A stretch of DNA of 64,000 nt from CALCTE01 sp045585835 (lineage in GTDB: Bacteria; Bacillota; Clostridia; Oscillospirales; CAG-272), in NCBI GenBank assembly GCA_045585835.1, contig JAZMZG010000013.1:151801-215800 (forward strand), given 5' to 3'. The first letter of the stretch is position 1. Each line of letters begins with the position of its first letter. Below the pieces are notes generated by a model. It did not search any database, was not told the origin of the DNA, and saw only the letters and a list, made by a program, of their open reading frames with translations. The position numbers were made by a program, and so were the translations under genes. Below, piece after piece: positions 28,202 to 37,196 of this stretch.

Positions 28202-28789
28202 TTACAAATTATATTTGTTTTTAAAATATTCCTCTGCAGTTATAGAATAAAAGCATATATCTCTATATGATCCTTTTACAAACATATAGTCTCGAAATAC
28301 GCCTTCTTTTTGCATTCCCAATTTTTGCATCACCTTTTCAGATGCGTCGTTGCCTATCATAAATTTCGCTTCGATTCTGTGAAGATCCATCTGTTCGAAT
28401 CCGAAACGAACAACGGCGCTTGCCGCTTCATAAGCAATTCCTTGCCCCCAAAAATGCGGCGAAAGAACGTAACCTATTTCTGCCCTCGAATGCTCGGTTG
28501 TAATACTTGTAAAACCACAAGTACCAATCATTTTTCCGGTTTCTTTCAAGGTTACAGCCCAGTCAAAATACAAACCGTCTTTATATTGCTTTTGCAAAAA
28601 TTTTGTGTAATTCTTTGTGAATGCAATACTTCTGTGATGTTCCCAAGCTAAATATTTGACAGTGTTTTCGTTTGAAGCATATTCAAACATATCTTTATAA
28701 TCCATCGGAAGAAGCTTCCTTAAAATGAGCCTTTCGGTTGCCATTGGCGGTATATCGGAAAATATGCTTTTTACGTTTATATCAACCAT
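28202..28789 (-). CDS. GNAT acetyltransferase, RimJ/RimL type
   Basis: 195-residue acetyl-CoA-dependent N-acetyltransferase. It begins with the family ATERLILRKLLPMDYKDMFEYA, continues with AEIGYVLSPHFWGQGIAYEA (acetyl-CoA loop) and ends with LHRIEAKFMIGNDASEKVMQ (each quoted within its motif). The substrate may be a protein N-terminus or a small amine. The start at 28789 overlaps the cinA stop as TAATG, with GGGGA upstream, so it is translationally coupled. An ATG 12 bases further upstream is less likely. Confidence 0.9.
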   Translation of the reverse strand: MVDINVKSIFSDIPPMATERLILRKLLPMDYKDMFEYASNENTVKYLAWEHHRSIAFTKNYTKFLQKQYKDGLYFDWAVTLKETGKMIGTCGFTSITTEHSRAEIGYVLSPHFWGQGIAYEAASAVVRFGFEQMDLHRIEAKFMIGNDASEKVMQKLGMQKEGVFRDYMFVKGSYRDICFYSITAEEYFKNKYNL

Positions 28790-30057
28790 TATAATCCCCA
28801 CTCATCAATAGCATTGATAGTAAGATATATTGCGTTTGAAGATGCAATATTGCGTATATTTTCTCTTGACCTTGAGGAGCGGCCTCTTGTTAAATTGAAT
28901 TCAAAGCATAATGGAGCTCTGCTTGGTGTATATATTCCAACGTAGACTAATCCCACCGGTTTGTCTTCAGCTTTGTCGGGGCCTGCGACGCCGGTTATAG
29001 ATACGCCTATATCGGAATTTGCAAGTTTAGTTATTCCTTTTGCCATTTCAATAGCGCATTCGCGGCTGATCACGCCATGATTTTTAATTATGTCGCTTGG
29101 CACGTTAAGAATAAGCTCTTTTGCCTTAGCTGAATAGGTAACAGCCGAAAAACCCATAACCTCCGATGCCCCCGCCACATCAGTAAGCCTTTTTGCAAGA
29201 AGTCCGCCAGTACAAGATTCCGCAAAAGATACAGTCAAGTTGCGCTCTTTTAGCTTGTTATATAAGGCTGTTTCAAGGTTTGCAACATCAATACCATATA
29301 CGTTTTTACCGTACATACTTTTGATTTTTGATATAATCGGCGCAAATCTCACTTCCGCTTCTTCTCTTGTTTTTGCGGCGGAAGTAAGCCTTAATTCAAC
29401 CTCTGTTTCTTTAGCATACGGCGCTAAAGTGGGATTTTTGGAGGTTTGCATAATATCTTTTAAATCGCTTTCGATCTTTGACTCACCCACACCGAATATC
29501 TTTAATACCGAAGAAAAGAAACTTTGCCCCGATCTCCCCTCGAGATATGGGTATAAATAATTATCAAACATATACGACATTTCATGTGGCGGCCCAGGCA
29601 ATATTGCAACGGTTACGTTTTTTGCGCCGTATTTTGTTTCAAACACCATTCCCGGAGCAGTACCGTTGTCGTTTTGCAATATCTTTGATCCCTCGATGAT
29701 ATACGCCTGCTTTACGTTGTTTTCGGTCATTTCTCTGCCTATGGCATTAAAATATGCTTTGATCTTATCAAGCGATTCACAATCGAGATAAAGACTTTTT
29801 CCAAACGCTTTTGCTGTCGCTTCCTTTGTAATATCATCATAAGTAGGTCCCAGTCCGCCCGTTAAAATTATAAGATCCGAGCGTTTTGCAGCGGCCTTCA
29901 CCGTAGAAATAAGTCTTTTTTCGTTATCTCCAACGGAAGTATGAAAAAATAAATTTATTCCGAGAACGGACAGCTTATTTGAAATATAAGCAGAATTTGT
30001 ATCAATTATATTTCCAAGCAGTATTTCCGTTCCTACGCAAATAATTTCAGCATTCAT
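28789..30057 (-). CDS. cinA: CinA: competence/damage-inducible protein, NMN amidase type
   Basis: 422 residues with both CinA domains. The N-terminal MoaB/MogA-like COG1058 domain (MNAEIICVGTEILLGNIIDTN; TGGLGPTYDDIT) is linked to a C-terminal PncC domain (AESCTGGLLAKRLTDVAGAS; GVAGPDKAED). In characterised members the enzyme deamidates nicotinamide mononucleotide and hydrolyses ADP-ribose, recycling pyridine nucleotide. I chose the ATG at 30057, 5 bases after GGGTGA; a GTG at 30066 overlaps the thiI end. It lies between thiI and the GNAT gene. Confidence 0.95.
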   Translation of the reverse strand: MNAEIICVGTEILLGNIIDTNSAYISNKLSVLGINLFFHTSVGDNEKRLISTVKAAAKRSDLIILTGGLGPTYDDITKEATAKAFGKSLYLDCESLDKIKAYFNAIGREMTENNVKQAYIIEGSKILQNDNGTAPGMVFETKYGAKNVTVAILPGPPHEMSYMFDNYLYPYLEGRSGQSFFSSVLKIFGVGESKIESDLKDIMQTSKNPTLAPYAKETEVELRLTSAAKTREEAEVRFAPIISKIKSMYGKNVYGIDVANLETALYNKLKERNLTVSFAESCTGGLLAKRLTDVAGASEVMGFSAVTYSAKAKELILNVPSDIIKNHGVISRECAIEMAKGITKLANSDIGVSITGVAGPDKAEDKPVGLVYVGIYTPSRAPLCFEFNLTRGRSSRSRENIRNIASSNAIYLTINAIDEWGL

Positions 30058-30062
30058 TATTG

Positions 30063-31235
30063 TCACCCGATATTGTAAACTTTTTCGGTCTTAAGCGCAT
30101 TTTCAATCAAGGCATCACAATCTACTAAAGCTTCTTGCTCCAAAATCTTTTCAAGCTTCGGTTTCGTGCAAGGGTGTGAGGGTGTAAATACCGTACAACA
30201 ATCCTCATAAGGAAGTATTGACGTCTCAAAGGCGCCTATTTTACGTGAGACAGACACAATTTCTTCCTTATCCATAGCTATACAAGGTCTGAAGATCGGC
30301 AAATCGGACGCATCTTCCGTAACAGCTATTGCTTGCATAGTTTGACTTGCAACTTGACCAAGACTTTCGCCTGTTATAAGAACTTCACTGCCGTGGCGTT
30401 TTGCTATTTTTGATGCAATTCTCATCATAAAACGCCTTAGCAACAAAGTGAAATAGTCTTCATCACACTTTGCTTTAAGCTCCTCTTGTATCTCTTTGAC
30501 CGAAATACTGTGAAGATAGAAGCTTCCGCAATAATCTGTCATTATATTTGCCAGATCAAGCACTTTTCTGAATGCAAGCTCACTTGTATAAGGATAACTT
30601 TCGAAGTGAAGCGCCTCAAGGCTTACGCCTCTTTTGGAAATAAGATGTCCTGCAACGGGACTGTCAATTCCGCCGGAAAGAAGCAGCATCGCTTTTCCGC
30701 CTGTGCCGACCGGAAGTCCGCCCGCACCCTTTAAGGTGCCTGCGTGAATATATGCCGCTTGTTCGCGTATTTCAACGTATACGGTTATTTCGGGTTCTGT
30801 TACGTTTACCGTAACATCCGACAGATTATTCAAAATGGCCTCCCCCACTTTAGCGGAAATTTGCGGGGACGTAAGCGAAAATTTTTTGTCAGAGCGTTTT
30901 GTTTCAACCTTGAACGTTTTATATTCCGATACTGCATCGCAAACAAGCTCTGATGCCTTACAGATAACGTCAATATCCTTTTCTACAGCATACGCAAGGC
31001 AAAGGCGGGCTATACCGAATACCTTGCCGAGTGCCTCGAGAGCGCCGTCTGTATCGCAGATATCATCAAGCGGAGTAACGTATATTGTAGATTGACAAAA
31101 GCTCACCTTAAAGTTTCCGAATTTTTTGAGTCGGTGCCTTATGTTTTTCACAAGCACGTTTTCAAATTGTGAACGGTTTAGTCCTTTCAAGACGATCTCG
31201 CCGTATTTTAAAAGTATTACTTTCTTAAAATCCAT
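30063..31235 (-). CDS. thiI: tRNA 4-thiouridine synthase ThiI (no rhodanese domain)
   Basis: Adenylates U8 of tRNA and inserts sulfur to give 4-thiouridine, a near-UV sensor; the family can also serve thiazole synthesis. 390 residues: ferredoxin-like and THUMP domains (about 1-165), then the PP-loop LLLSGGIDSPVAGHLI. The C-terminal region ends without the rhodanese domain found in E. coli ThiI, as is usual in Firmicutes, where a dedicated cysteine desulfurase feeds it. That desulfurase is encoded two genes upstream in the same run. The start overlaps the Mrp stop as TAATG. Confidence 0.96.
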   Translation of the reverse strand: MDFKKVILLKYGEIVLKGLNRSQFENVLVKNIRHRLKKFGNFKVSFCQSTIYVTPLDDICDTDGALEALGKVFGIARLCLAYAVEKDIDVICKASELVCDAVSEYKTFKVETKRSDKKFSLTSPQISAKVGEAILNNLSDVTVNVTEPEITVYVEIREQAAYIHAGTLKGAGGLPVGTGGKAMLLLSGGIDSPVAGHLISKRGVSLEALHFESYPYTSELAFRKVLDLANIMTDYCGSFYLHSISVKEIQEELKAKCDEDYFTLLLRRFMMRIASKIAKRHGSEVLITGESLGQVASQTMQAIAVTEDASDLPIFRPCIAMDKEEIVSVSRKIGAFETSILPYEDCCTVFTPSHPCTKPKLEKILEQEALVDCDALIENALKTEKVYNIG

Positions 31236-32059
31236 TAGTTTTCCTTTGTTACAGTATTTACTGCTTCGTCCAAGAAATCGCCCTCAAAAAGCTCTATGAC
31301 GCCTTTATCTACGTTATTTGCAAGTTCGGGCTTCATAGGAATCTTCGCAAGGAGCTTAATTCCAAACTTTTCGGCAACTCGCTCTGTTTTACCTTCGCCG
31401 AAAATATGAATCTTCTTATTACAGTCGGGACATTCGATATAGCTCATATTCTCGACAAGACCAATAATGGGAATATTCATAAGATTTGCCATATTGATAG
31501 CTTTTTCAACTACCATCGAAACAAGGTCTTGAGGAGAGGTTACTATTATAATTCCGTCTAGTGGAAGCTGTTGGAAGACGGTGAGTGCAACATCGCCTGT
31601 TCCGGGAGGCATATCTACATACATATAGTCTACGTCGCCCCAAACTACGTCCTGCCAAAATTGAGTTACCGCACCCGAAATAACGGGGCCTCTCCATACA
31701 ACAGGCGCGCCTTCATCTTCAAGAAGGAGGTTTATTGACATTATCTTAACGCCTGTTTTACTTTCAGCGGGCAAGAGGGCATTTTCGCTTGCCGCAACCG
31801 TTGTTTTTACGTTGAATGCTTTAGGAATAGAGGGACCTGTTATATCGGCATCAAGAATAGCCGTGCTATAGCCGAGTCTGTTTGTTAAAACAGCCATCAT
31901 TGACGTAACGATCGACTTACCGACACCGCCTTTACCGCTGACGATTCCTATAAGCTTTTTGACGTTACTTAAATTATTAAGCGCAATTTTGGGTATCTGC
32001 TCTTCTCTTGACGAGCAATTTGCGCTGCAGTTGGAACAATCATGTGTGCATTCGCTCAT
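31235..32059 (-). CDS. Mrp/NBP35-type iron-sulfur carrier ATPase
   Basis: P-loop ATPase (ApbC/Mrp family) that binds and transfers 4Fe-4S clusters to target proteins. In 274 residues the N-terminus has a four-cysteine stretch CTHDCSNCSANC. The deviant Walker A GIVSGKGGVGKS, the PPGTGD motif and a C-terminal CPDC pair (ECPDCNKKIHIFGEG) that bridges clusters in dimers follow. It is followed by thiI and preceded by a cysteine desulfurase, a logical sulfur-handling set. Confidence 0.95.
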   Translation of the reverse strand: MSECTHDCSNCSANCSSREEQIPKIALNNLSNVKKLIGIVSGKGGVGKSIVTSMMAVLTNRLGYSTAILDADITGPSIPKAFNVKTTVAASENALLPAESKTGVKIMSINLLLEDEGAPVVWRGPVISGAVTQFWQDVVWGDVDYMYVDMPPGTGDVALTVFQQLPLDGIIIVTSPQDLVSMVVEKAINMANLMNIPIIGLVENMSYIECPDCNKKIHIFGEGKTERVAEKFGIKLLAKIPMKPELANNVDKGVIELFEGDFLDEAVNTVTKEN

Positions 32060-32078
32060 TTTATTTCTCCTTATAGCT

Positions 32079-33206
32079 TTAAATATTTTTTGTTAAAGAT
32101 TTTATTGCGGACTCAATTGCCGAAATAAAAATATCCGCTTCTTCCATTGTATTGTACTCCGAAAAGCTGATTCTGACAGTTGTATCAACTGTTTTTTCGT
32201 CAAGCCCGAAGTTTTTCAGAACTCTGCTTTCTTTAACTTTCGACGAACACGCAGAACCGGAAGATACGCATATCTGTTCACCCGAAAGATAATTTAATAG
32301 AATCTCACTGCGTATACCCGCGACGCTTATGCTTAAAATATACGGACTTGTGTTTTGTGATGTATTAACCGTACACCCCAAATCTTTTACTTTATCGGAA
32401 ACATATTCTTTTAAAGATGACACGTATTTGGAGTTGTTTGCAATATTTTCGTGTTTTTCCTTTGCTGATGCTGAAAATGCATATATAAGAGGTACGGACT
32501 CCGTTCCGCAGCACAGTCCTTTTTCTTGACCGCCACCGTATGTTATCGGCTCGATGCGCACTCCGTTTTTTACGTATAACGCACCGCAACCTTTAAATGC
32601 GTTGATTTTATGAGAGCTTACCGAAAGCAAGTCGACTCCAAGCGCTGCTACGTTTATCGGTTGTTTTAAATATGCTTGTACTGCATCCGAATGGAAGAGT
32701 ATGTTTTTATTTACGGATTTTGCTGTCCTTACAAGCTTTTGTACGTCGTGTATTGCCCCCGTTTCGTTATTAGTAAGCATAACGCTTACTAAAATCGTCT
32801 TGGGAGTAATAAGTTCTTTAAGCTCGTCTTGTGAAATCACACCGCCAACGGTTTTGAGCATACTTACTTTAAAGCCTTCTTTTTCGAGAGATAAAGCGGT
32901 GTTATGTACCGACGGGTGCTCACTGTCTGTTATAATAATGTGATCCCCGCTTCTTCTTTTTGCTCTTGCGGCACCTAAAATTGCAAGATTGTTTGCGTAT
33001 GTGCCGGACGGAGCGAAAATTATCTCCGAATCCTTCGCGCCGATTGTTCTTGCTATGATGTTTCTGCTTTCTCGCAAAAGTTCATCGGCTTGAATTCCCG
33101 CAAAGTGAGTTGAGGACGGATTTGCAAAAATTTCATTAGCTTTTACAAAAGCATCAACCGAGGTTTTAGAGGGTTTGGTTGTCGCAGCGTTATCAAAATA
33201 TATCAT
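32079..33206 (-). CDS. Cysteine desulfurase, NifS/IscS family
   Basis: PLP enzyme that takes sulfur from cysteine as a persulfide for cluster assembly or tRNA thiolation. 375 residues start MIYFDNAATTKPS. The PLP lysine is in SVSSHKINAFKGCGALYV and the persulfide cysteine in SSGSACSSKVKES. I chose the ATG at 33206 because GGGGG lies 5 bases upstream; the longer frame overlaps the peptidase gene. Its place upstream of Mrp and thiI, with mnmA also in the run, suggests that it serves tRNA thiolation and Fe-S loading together. Confidence 0.95.
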   Translation of the reverse strand: MIYFDNAATTKPSKTSVDAFVKANEIFANPSSTHFAGIQADELLRESRNIIARTIGAKDSEIIFAPSGTYANNLAILGAARAKRRSGDHIIITDSEHPSVHNTALSLEKEGFKVSMLKTVGGVISQDELKELITPKTILVSVMLTNNETGAIHDVQKLVRTAKSVNKNILFHSDAVQAYLKQPINVAALGVDLLSVSSHKINAFKGCGALYVKNGVRIEPITYGGGQEKGLCCGTESVPLIYAFSASAKEKHENIANNSKYVSSLKEYVSDKVKDLGCTVNTSQNTSPYILSISVAGIRSEILLNYLSGEQICVSSGSACSSKVKESRVLKNFGLDEKTVDTTVRISFSEYNTMEEADIFISAIESAIKSLTKNI

Positions 33207-33208
33207 AA

Positions 33209-34426
33209 TTACCCCCTGATTATATCGCCTTCGCAAAGAGGAATTTCGGGATACATTACAAAAAGCTCTTTAGGGTGCGGTTGACTTTCTATTGGATTTC
33301 CCGAAGTATCGTATAACTGCCCTATATTTATCTGCCTTGTCAGCTTTCCGGGCGACAAAACTCCCGCTTCTGAATTTGAATATATCTTATTATATTGACG
33401 CAGTACTGCTTTATTGGATTTTTCATCATAGCTTTCAACGGTTGCTAAAAATCCTTTTTCTTTTATATATCCGTCAAAAGAAACTTTTTTGGGGTCAGCA
33501 TTGGGAGAAGTGTAGAAAAAGCCGGTGTCATACTCTCTGTGGCTTACGCTGTCAAGCTCATCTAACAATAAAGGGTCAAACGTGTATTTGTCACCAAGTT
33601 TATAGTAGTTATCAAGCGCAATACGGTATGTATTGGCAGTTACCGCTGCATAATAAGCACTTTTTACACGTCCTTCGATTTTTAAACTCTTGACCCCGCT
33701 TTCCACGAGTTCGGGGATATGTTCGATCATACATAAATCTTTAGAACTGAAAAAAGCAGTGCCTCTTTCAAACTCCTCGACAGCTATATGGTCATCAGGA
33801 CGGTTTATTTCAGTCATTTTATATATCCATCTGCACGGTTGCGCACATTTTCCTCTGTTGCCGTCTCTGCCTGTTAAATTAGCAGACAAAAAGCAACGTC
33901 CCGAATAAGCCATACACATCGCACCGTGAACGAAAATTTCAAGTTCAAGTTCACTTGATGTATTTTTTCGTATATTTTTAATATCCTCAAGAGAAAGCTC
34001 CCTTGCAAGTACAACTCTTTTTGCGCCAAGACGGTGTAATTCGTTTGCAGTAAAGTGATTTGTACAGCTCATTTGCGTTGAAATGTGAATTTCAGCATCG
34101 GGAATTATCCGTTTAATAATAGACATAACGCCTAAATCCGCTACGATAAAGGCGTCAATTCCAATGTCTTTTATGGTATCAATATAAGCCTCTACCCCAC
34201 TTATCTCATGAGGATATGGCATAACGTTAACGGTCAAATAAACCTTTTTTCCGAGGCTGTGAGTGTATTTCACAGCCTTTATAAGTTCATCGTAATCAAA
34301 ATTTCCGCAAGCAGCTCTCATTCCGAACTCTGTGCCGGAAAGATATACGGCGTCCGCACCGTATCTTAACGCATATTCTAACTTCGTTATATCGCCTGCA
34401 GGAGAAAGCAATTCAATTTTTTCCAT
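33209..34426 (-). CDS. Peptidase U32-family protein
   Basis: 405-residue U32 family protein. It begins MEKIELLSPAGDITKLEYA and has the signature EIFVHGAMCMAYSGRCFLS with conserved cysteines (about residues 165-185) and a CAQPCRW segment. Family members include collagenase-like proteases, but several (RlhA, TrhP, UbiU/V) act in RNA hydroxylation or ubiquinone hydroxylation and carry an Fe-S cluster on such cysteines. The actual role here may be tRNA/rRNA C5-hydroxylation, consistent with three tRNA modification genes in the run. The ATG at 34426 is preferred to the TTG at 34432. Confidence 0.92.
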   Translation of the reverse strand: MEKIELLSPAGDITKLEYALRYGADAVYLSGTEFGMRAACGNFDYDELIKAVKYTHSLGKKVYLTVNVMPYPHEISGVEAYIDTIKDIGIDAFIVADLGVMSIIKRIIPDAEIHISTQMSCTNHFTANELHRLGAKRVVLARELSLEDIKNIRKNTSSELELEIFVHGAMCMAYSGRCFLSANLTGRDGNRGKCAQPCRWIYKMTEINRPDDHIAVEEFERGTAFFSSKDLCMIEHIPELVESGVKSLKIEGRVKSAYYAAVTANTYRIALDNYYKLGDKYTFDPLLLDELDSVSHREYDTGFFYTSPNADPKKVSFDGYIKEKGFLATVESYDEKSNKAVLRQYNKIYSNSEAGVLSPGKLTRQINIGQLYDTSGNPIESQPHPKELFVMYPEIPLCEGDIIRG

Positions 34427-34441
34427 AACCAAATCCGTACT

Positions 34442-35503
34442 CTATTTCATAGCTTCGTTAGCTTTTTTAACGGTTGCTTTATTCTTTAAATGCTGAGAAT
34501 AATTAGTTGCGTAATACGTGGTACCGTCAAATGAAGAAACAAAGTAATAATACTTCGTGCTTTCGGGATAGAATGAATAAGCTATCGCTTCATATCCGGG
34601 ATTACAAATAGGTCCGGGAGTAAGTCCTTCGTATTTGTAAGTATTATAGCGGTTATCAATATCGAGCATTTCTTGCGTGATCTCAACAGATACCTTGTCC
34701 AAGAAATAGTTTATCGTGGCATCCGATTCGAGTCTCGGGAATGAAGAGCTCTTCAATCTGTTATGGAAAACACTCGAAATAAGCTCATAGTCGGTAGGTA
34801 TTTTCGCCTCTTTTTCTATTATTGAAGCGAGAATAATAAGTTCGTCTACGCTCATTCCGAGCTTTTGTGCTCTTGAATAATATTGTTCTTCAAATTTCAC
34901 TTTAAAGTTGCGTAAGAATTTATCTATTACTTCGACTTCACTTTCGAGAGGTGTGAAGTCATAGGTGTCGGGAAAAAGATATCCTTCAAGTCTGTAATCT
35001 CTATACTCGCTAATTGTTTCAATCGCAGGTAAGAAATCATATTCAAAATCATAGTTATTGATTACACGCTTATACTCTTCCTTTTCACCGATTCCGTATG
35101 AAACAAGAATATCTATTATTTGTTCACAAGTGTAACCTTCCGGTATAGTGATCCTGATTTCTTTGACTTCCACCGATTTATATTTAAGTTTATCTCTGAT
35201 GGTATCGTAATCCATCTGTGAGTTAAGCTCTATTTCACCCGTTAGATATTTACCGTTATCGTTGCGGAGCTTTGAATAAAGCTTAAAGGCGCTGGCATAC
35301 TCAATAATTCCGTTGCTCTCAAGTTCGGTTGCTATCTGGTCAACGGTTGCATATTCGCCGAGCGTTATGGTATAGGTGACATCGTCTGATTTCTTAAAAG
35401 CAAAAACATCGTTTGCCATTTTGGCAAGAGTAGTGGCTATAAAATAAGAAATTCCGACAACAAAAGCAATATAGAATATGCATTGTACAAAACTGATGAT
35501 CAC
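34442..35503 (-). CDS. mltG: MltG/YceG-like endolytic murein transglycosylase, N-terminus in another frame
   Basis: Membrane-anchored lytic transglycosylase that cleaves nascent glycan strands and so sets their length. In the open frame a single membrane helix (VIISFVQCIFYIAFVVGIS) is followed by a LysM-like part (TITLGEYATVDQIATELE). The catalytic YceG domain has LASIIEKEAK, where the Glu is catalytic, and LTPGPICNPGYEAI. GTG at 35503 is the first available start but has no ribosome site and removes the basic cytosolic tail. In the same frame the codons just upstream read KESKPKKSGKKTYIS back to a stop, while a good start lies in another frame at 35652. Length from 35503: 353 residues. Confidence 0.9.
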   Translation of the reverse strand: MIISFVQCIFYIAFVVGISYFIATTLAKMANDVFAFKKSDDVTYTITLGEYATVDQIATELESNGIIEYASAFKLYSKLRNDNGKYLTGEIELNSQMDYDTIRDKLKYKSVEVKEIRITIPEGYTCEQIIDILVSYGIGEKEEYKRVINNYDFEYDFLPAIETISEYRDYRLEGYLFPDTYDFTPLESEVEVIDKFLRNFKVKFEEQYYSRAQKLGMSVDELIILASIIEKEAKIPTDYELISSVFHNRLKSSSFPRLESDATINYFLDKVSVEITQEMLDIDNRYNTYKYEGLTPGPICNPGYEAIAYSFYPESTKYYYFVSSFDGTTYYATNYSQHLKNKATVKKANEAMK

Positions 35504-35652
35504 GGAAATATAAGTCTTTTTGCCGCTCTTCTTTGGTTTTGATTCTTTTTTGTTTTTTTAGCAGTTTTCAATTTAATATCACTGCTTGAAATTGCTCGCG
35601 TTTCACCGTCTGAAGCATCCGTCGGAATTATATTTTGTTTGTCTTTATTCAA
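35500..35652 (-). CDS. Displaced N-terminal piece of mltG (50-codon frame)
   Basis: A TTG at 35652 has a perfect AGGAGG 8 bases upstream, immediately after the CPBP gene stop. It opens a 50-codon frame ending at 35500, two bases inside the mltG frame. Its product is hydrophilic and lysine-rich (KTAKKTKKNQNQRR), typical of the cytosolic tail that precedes the membrane helix of Firmicutes MltG. It makes little sense alone. A -1 shift at 35545-35551 would join it to mltG. It is either the first part of a frameshifted gene or of a programmed-frameshift product. Confidence 0.75.
   Translation of the reverse strand: MNKDKQNIIPTDASDGETRAISSSDIKLKTAKKTKKNQNQRRAAKRLIFP
35545..35551 (-). other. A_AAA_AAG slippery heptamer in the mltG leader frame
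   Basis: In the frame opened at 35652 the codons read AAA AAG preceded by A, the classic -1 slippery heptamer used by E. coli dnaX. Slipping one base back here enters exactly the mltG frame. A run of seven A lies just before it (35553-35559). I see no strong stem-loop after it, so an ordinary indel in a homopolymer is an equal alternative. Confidence 0.55.
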
Positions 35653-35666
35653 AATTTATACCTCCT

Positions 35667-36545
35667 TTAAACAACGTCAAACGCTATTGCCGTAAATATT
35701 ATAACAAGCACTAAAAAATAAGGCGACAAAAATATTTCGGCGTATGCGATTGGTTCGGTTTTTAATCTTTTTTCTTCTTTTTGCGGCTTAACTGTTGAAA
35801 GTTTTTTATAATATGCATCAAGTACAGACAAAAAACTAAATAAAGCAAGTAACGAAATTATGAGCAGTAACACTATTATAAATTCGGTATTTACAAAGTT
35901 ATAAAGTAAATTGTAAAGATATTCGCCTAAAAACAGCATAAACAGATTGTGCAACAAATGAATTATAAACGCTTCTGCTATGGAACCGGTAATTAAAGCA
36001 ACAACGGAAATTATTATTCCGGATACAAAATAATACGGAAATTCCGCAAACGAAAAATGGAACATTGCAAACGTTATTGAGGAAAATAAAACGGTGGGAA
36101 GCAAACCGTATTTCTCGTATTCCCTGAGGACCAATCCTCTAAAAATAAATTCCTCTAAAAAAACCGGCAATAATACTAAGAATAAAACCGTCAGTATTAC
36201 GTTATCTTTCGGAAAAACGGAATACTCCGCCTTTCCTATATCAAACGCATGCATAACGGACATATATAATGCACCGCAACTTATAATTAAAAACGTCGAT
36301 GAAATAATTATCTTAATGTGCGAGAGCTTAAATTTGCCCGGCGAAAGATATTTAATACTTTTCTTTTTTGAAATTATAAGATATGCAACAGCGGGAATAA
36401 TATAGGCGAAAAGTTGCAATAAAACTGCCCATATATACTTTTTTAAATCACTCGAAGATGCTTTAAAAACATTCGACAGCGCATATAAAATAATGAATGA
36501 AAAGCTCAAAAGTATCGGTATTGATGCAGTTGTTTTAATTTTCAT
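35667..36545 (-). CDS. CPBP-family intramembrane metalloprotease
   Basis: 292 residues, about eight membrane helices, with the CAAX/Abi motifs: LEEFIFRGLVL (EExxxR), AMFHFSFAEF (FxxxH-type) and IHLLHNLFMLF (HxxxN/B-type). Such proteases are often involved in bacteriocin immunity or peptide maturation, but many are of unknown substrate. No peptide-precursor gene is visible beside it; it sits inside the housekeeping run between folate cyclo-ligase and mltG. Confidence 0.9.
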   Translation of the reverse strand: MKIKTTASIPILLSFSFIILYALSNVFKASSSDLKKYIWAVLLQLFAYIIPAVAYLIISKKKSIKYLSPGKFKLSHIKIIISSTFLIISCGALYMSVMHAFDIGKAEYSVFPKDNVILTVLFLVLLPVFLEEFIFRGLVLREYEKYGLLPTVLFSSITFAMFHFSFAEFPYYFVSGIIISVVALITGSIAEAFIIHLLHNLFMLFLGEYLYNLLYNFVNTEFIIVLLLIISLLALFSFLSVLDAYYKKLSTVKPQKEEKRLKTEPIAYAEIFLSPYFLVLVIIFTAIAFDVV

Positions 36546-36548
36546 TTC

Positions 36549-37169
36549 TTACAATTTTAAAGCTTGTATGCCTTTCTCCGTTATGAGTACGTCCACAGCA
36601 CAGTCATATCTTCCCCTGGGAAGCTTATCTGTTATACACGATGAATAAATTATTCCGATTTGCGCTCCCGAATAACCGTTTAAAAAGCGGTCGTAATAGC
36701 CTTTTCCGTATCCAATTCTGTATCCGCCTTTATCAAACACAACGGCAGGTATAATACAAATTGATAGAGATTCATTTCGGTCAAAAACAGGAAGCTCTGC
36801 TTTGGGCTCATATATTCCCATCTTTGTTATTTCGAGATCATCTATTCTGTTGATATAGTGAAAATTCATTGTTGAATTTTCAGGAATACATCTTGGCAAA
36901 GCTACTTTTTTTCCATCCTTTAATGCCGCCTCGATAATTCGATGTGTATCTACTTCATTATCCGTTGAATAATAACAAAGAACCGTATTTGCATGTCTGT
37001 AAGATACTGAATTCAAAAGTTTTGCGGTTATCTTTTCATCAAGCTCTGCTTTTATCTGCGCCGGCATTGCATTTCTTAAATCAAGAAATTCGCTGCGCAA
37101 ACGATTTTTCACTTCTTTGATGTTATTGATGTACACGTTATCCTTAGACACGAAAGAATGTTCTGCCAT
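36549..37169 (-). CDS. 5-formyltetrahydrofolate cyclo-ligase
   Basis: Converts 5-formyl-THF to 5,10-methenyl-THF with ATP, rescuing the stable folate form. 206 residues with the signature FDKGGYRIGYGKGYYDRFL (substrate and phosphate binding) and an N-terminal KNRLRSEFLDLRNAMP region that holds the ATP-contacting Arg/Lys. The ATG at 37169 has AAAGGTG 6 bases upstream; a GTG at 37178 lies within that site. Nearest neighbours are dacF (27 bases upstream) and the CPBP protease (3 bases downstream). Confidence 0.95.
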   Translation of the reverse strand: MAEHSFVSKDNVYINNIKEVKNRLRSEFLDLRNAMPAQIKAELDEKITAKLLNSVSYRHANTVLCYYSTDNEVDTHRIIEAALKDGKKVALPRCIPENSTMNFHYINRIDDLEITKMGIYEPKAELPVFDRNESLSICIIPAVVFDKGGYRIGYGKGYYDRFLNGYSGAQIGIIYSSCITDKLPRGRYDCAVDVLITEKGIQALKL

Positions 37170-37196
37170 ATTACGCACCTTTCCGTTAAAATTGGT

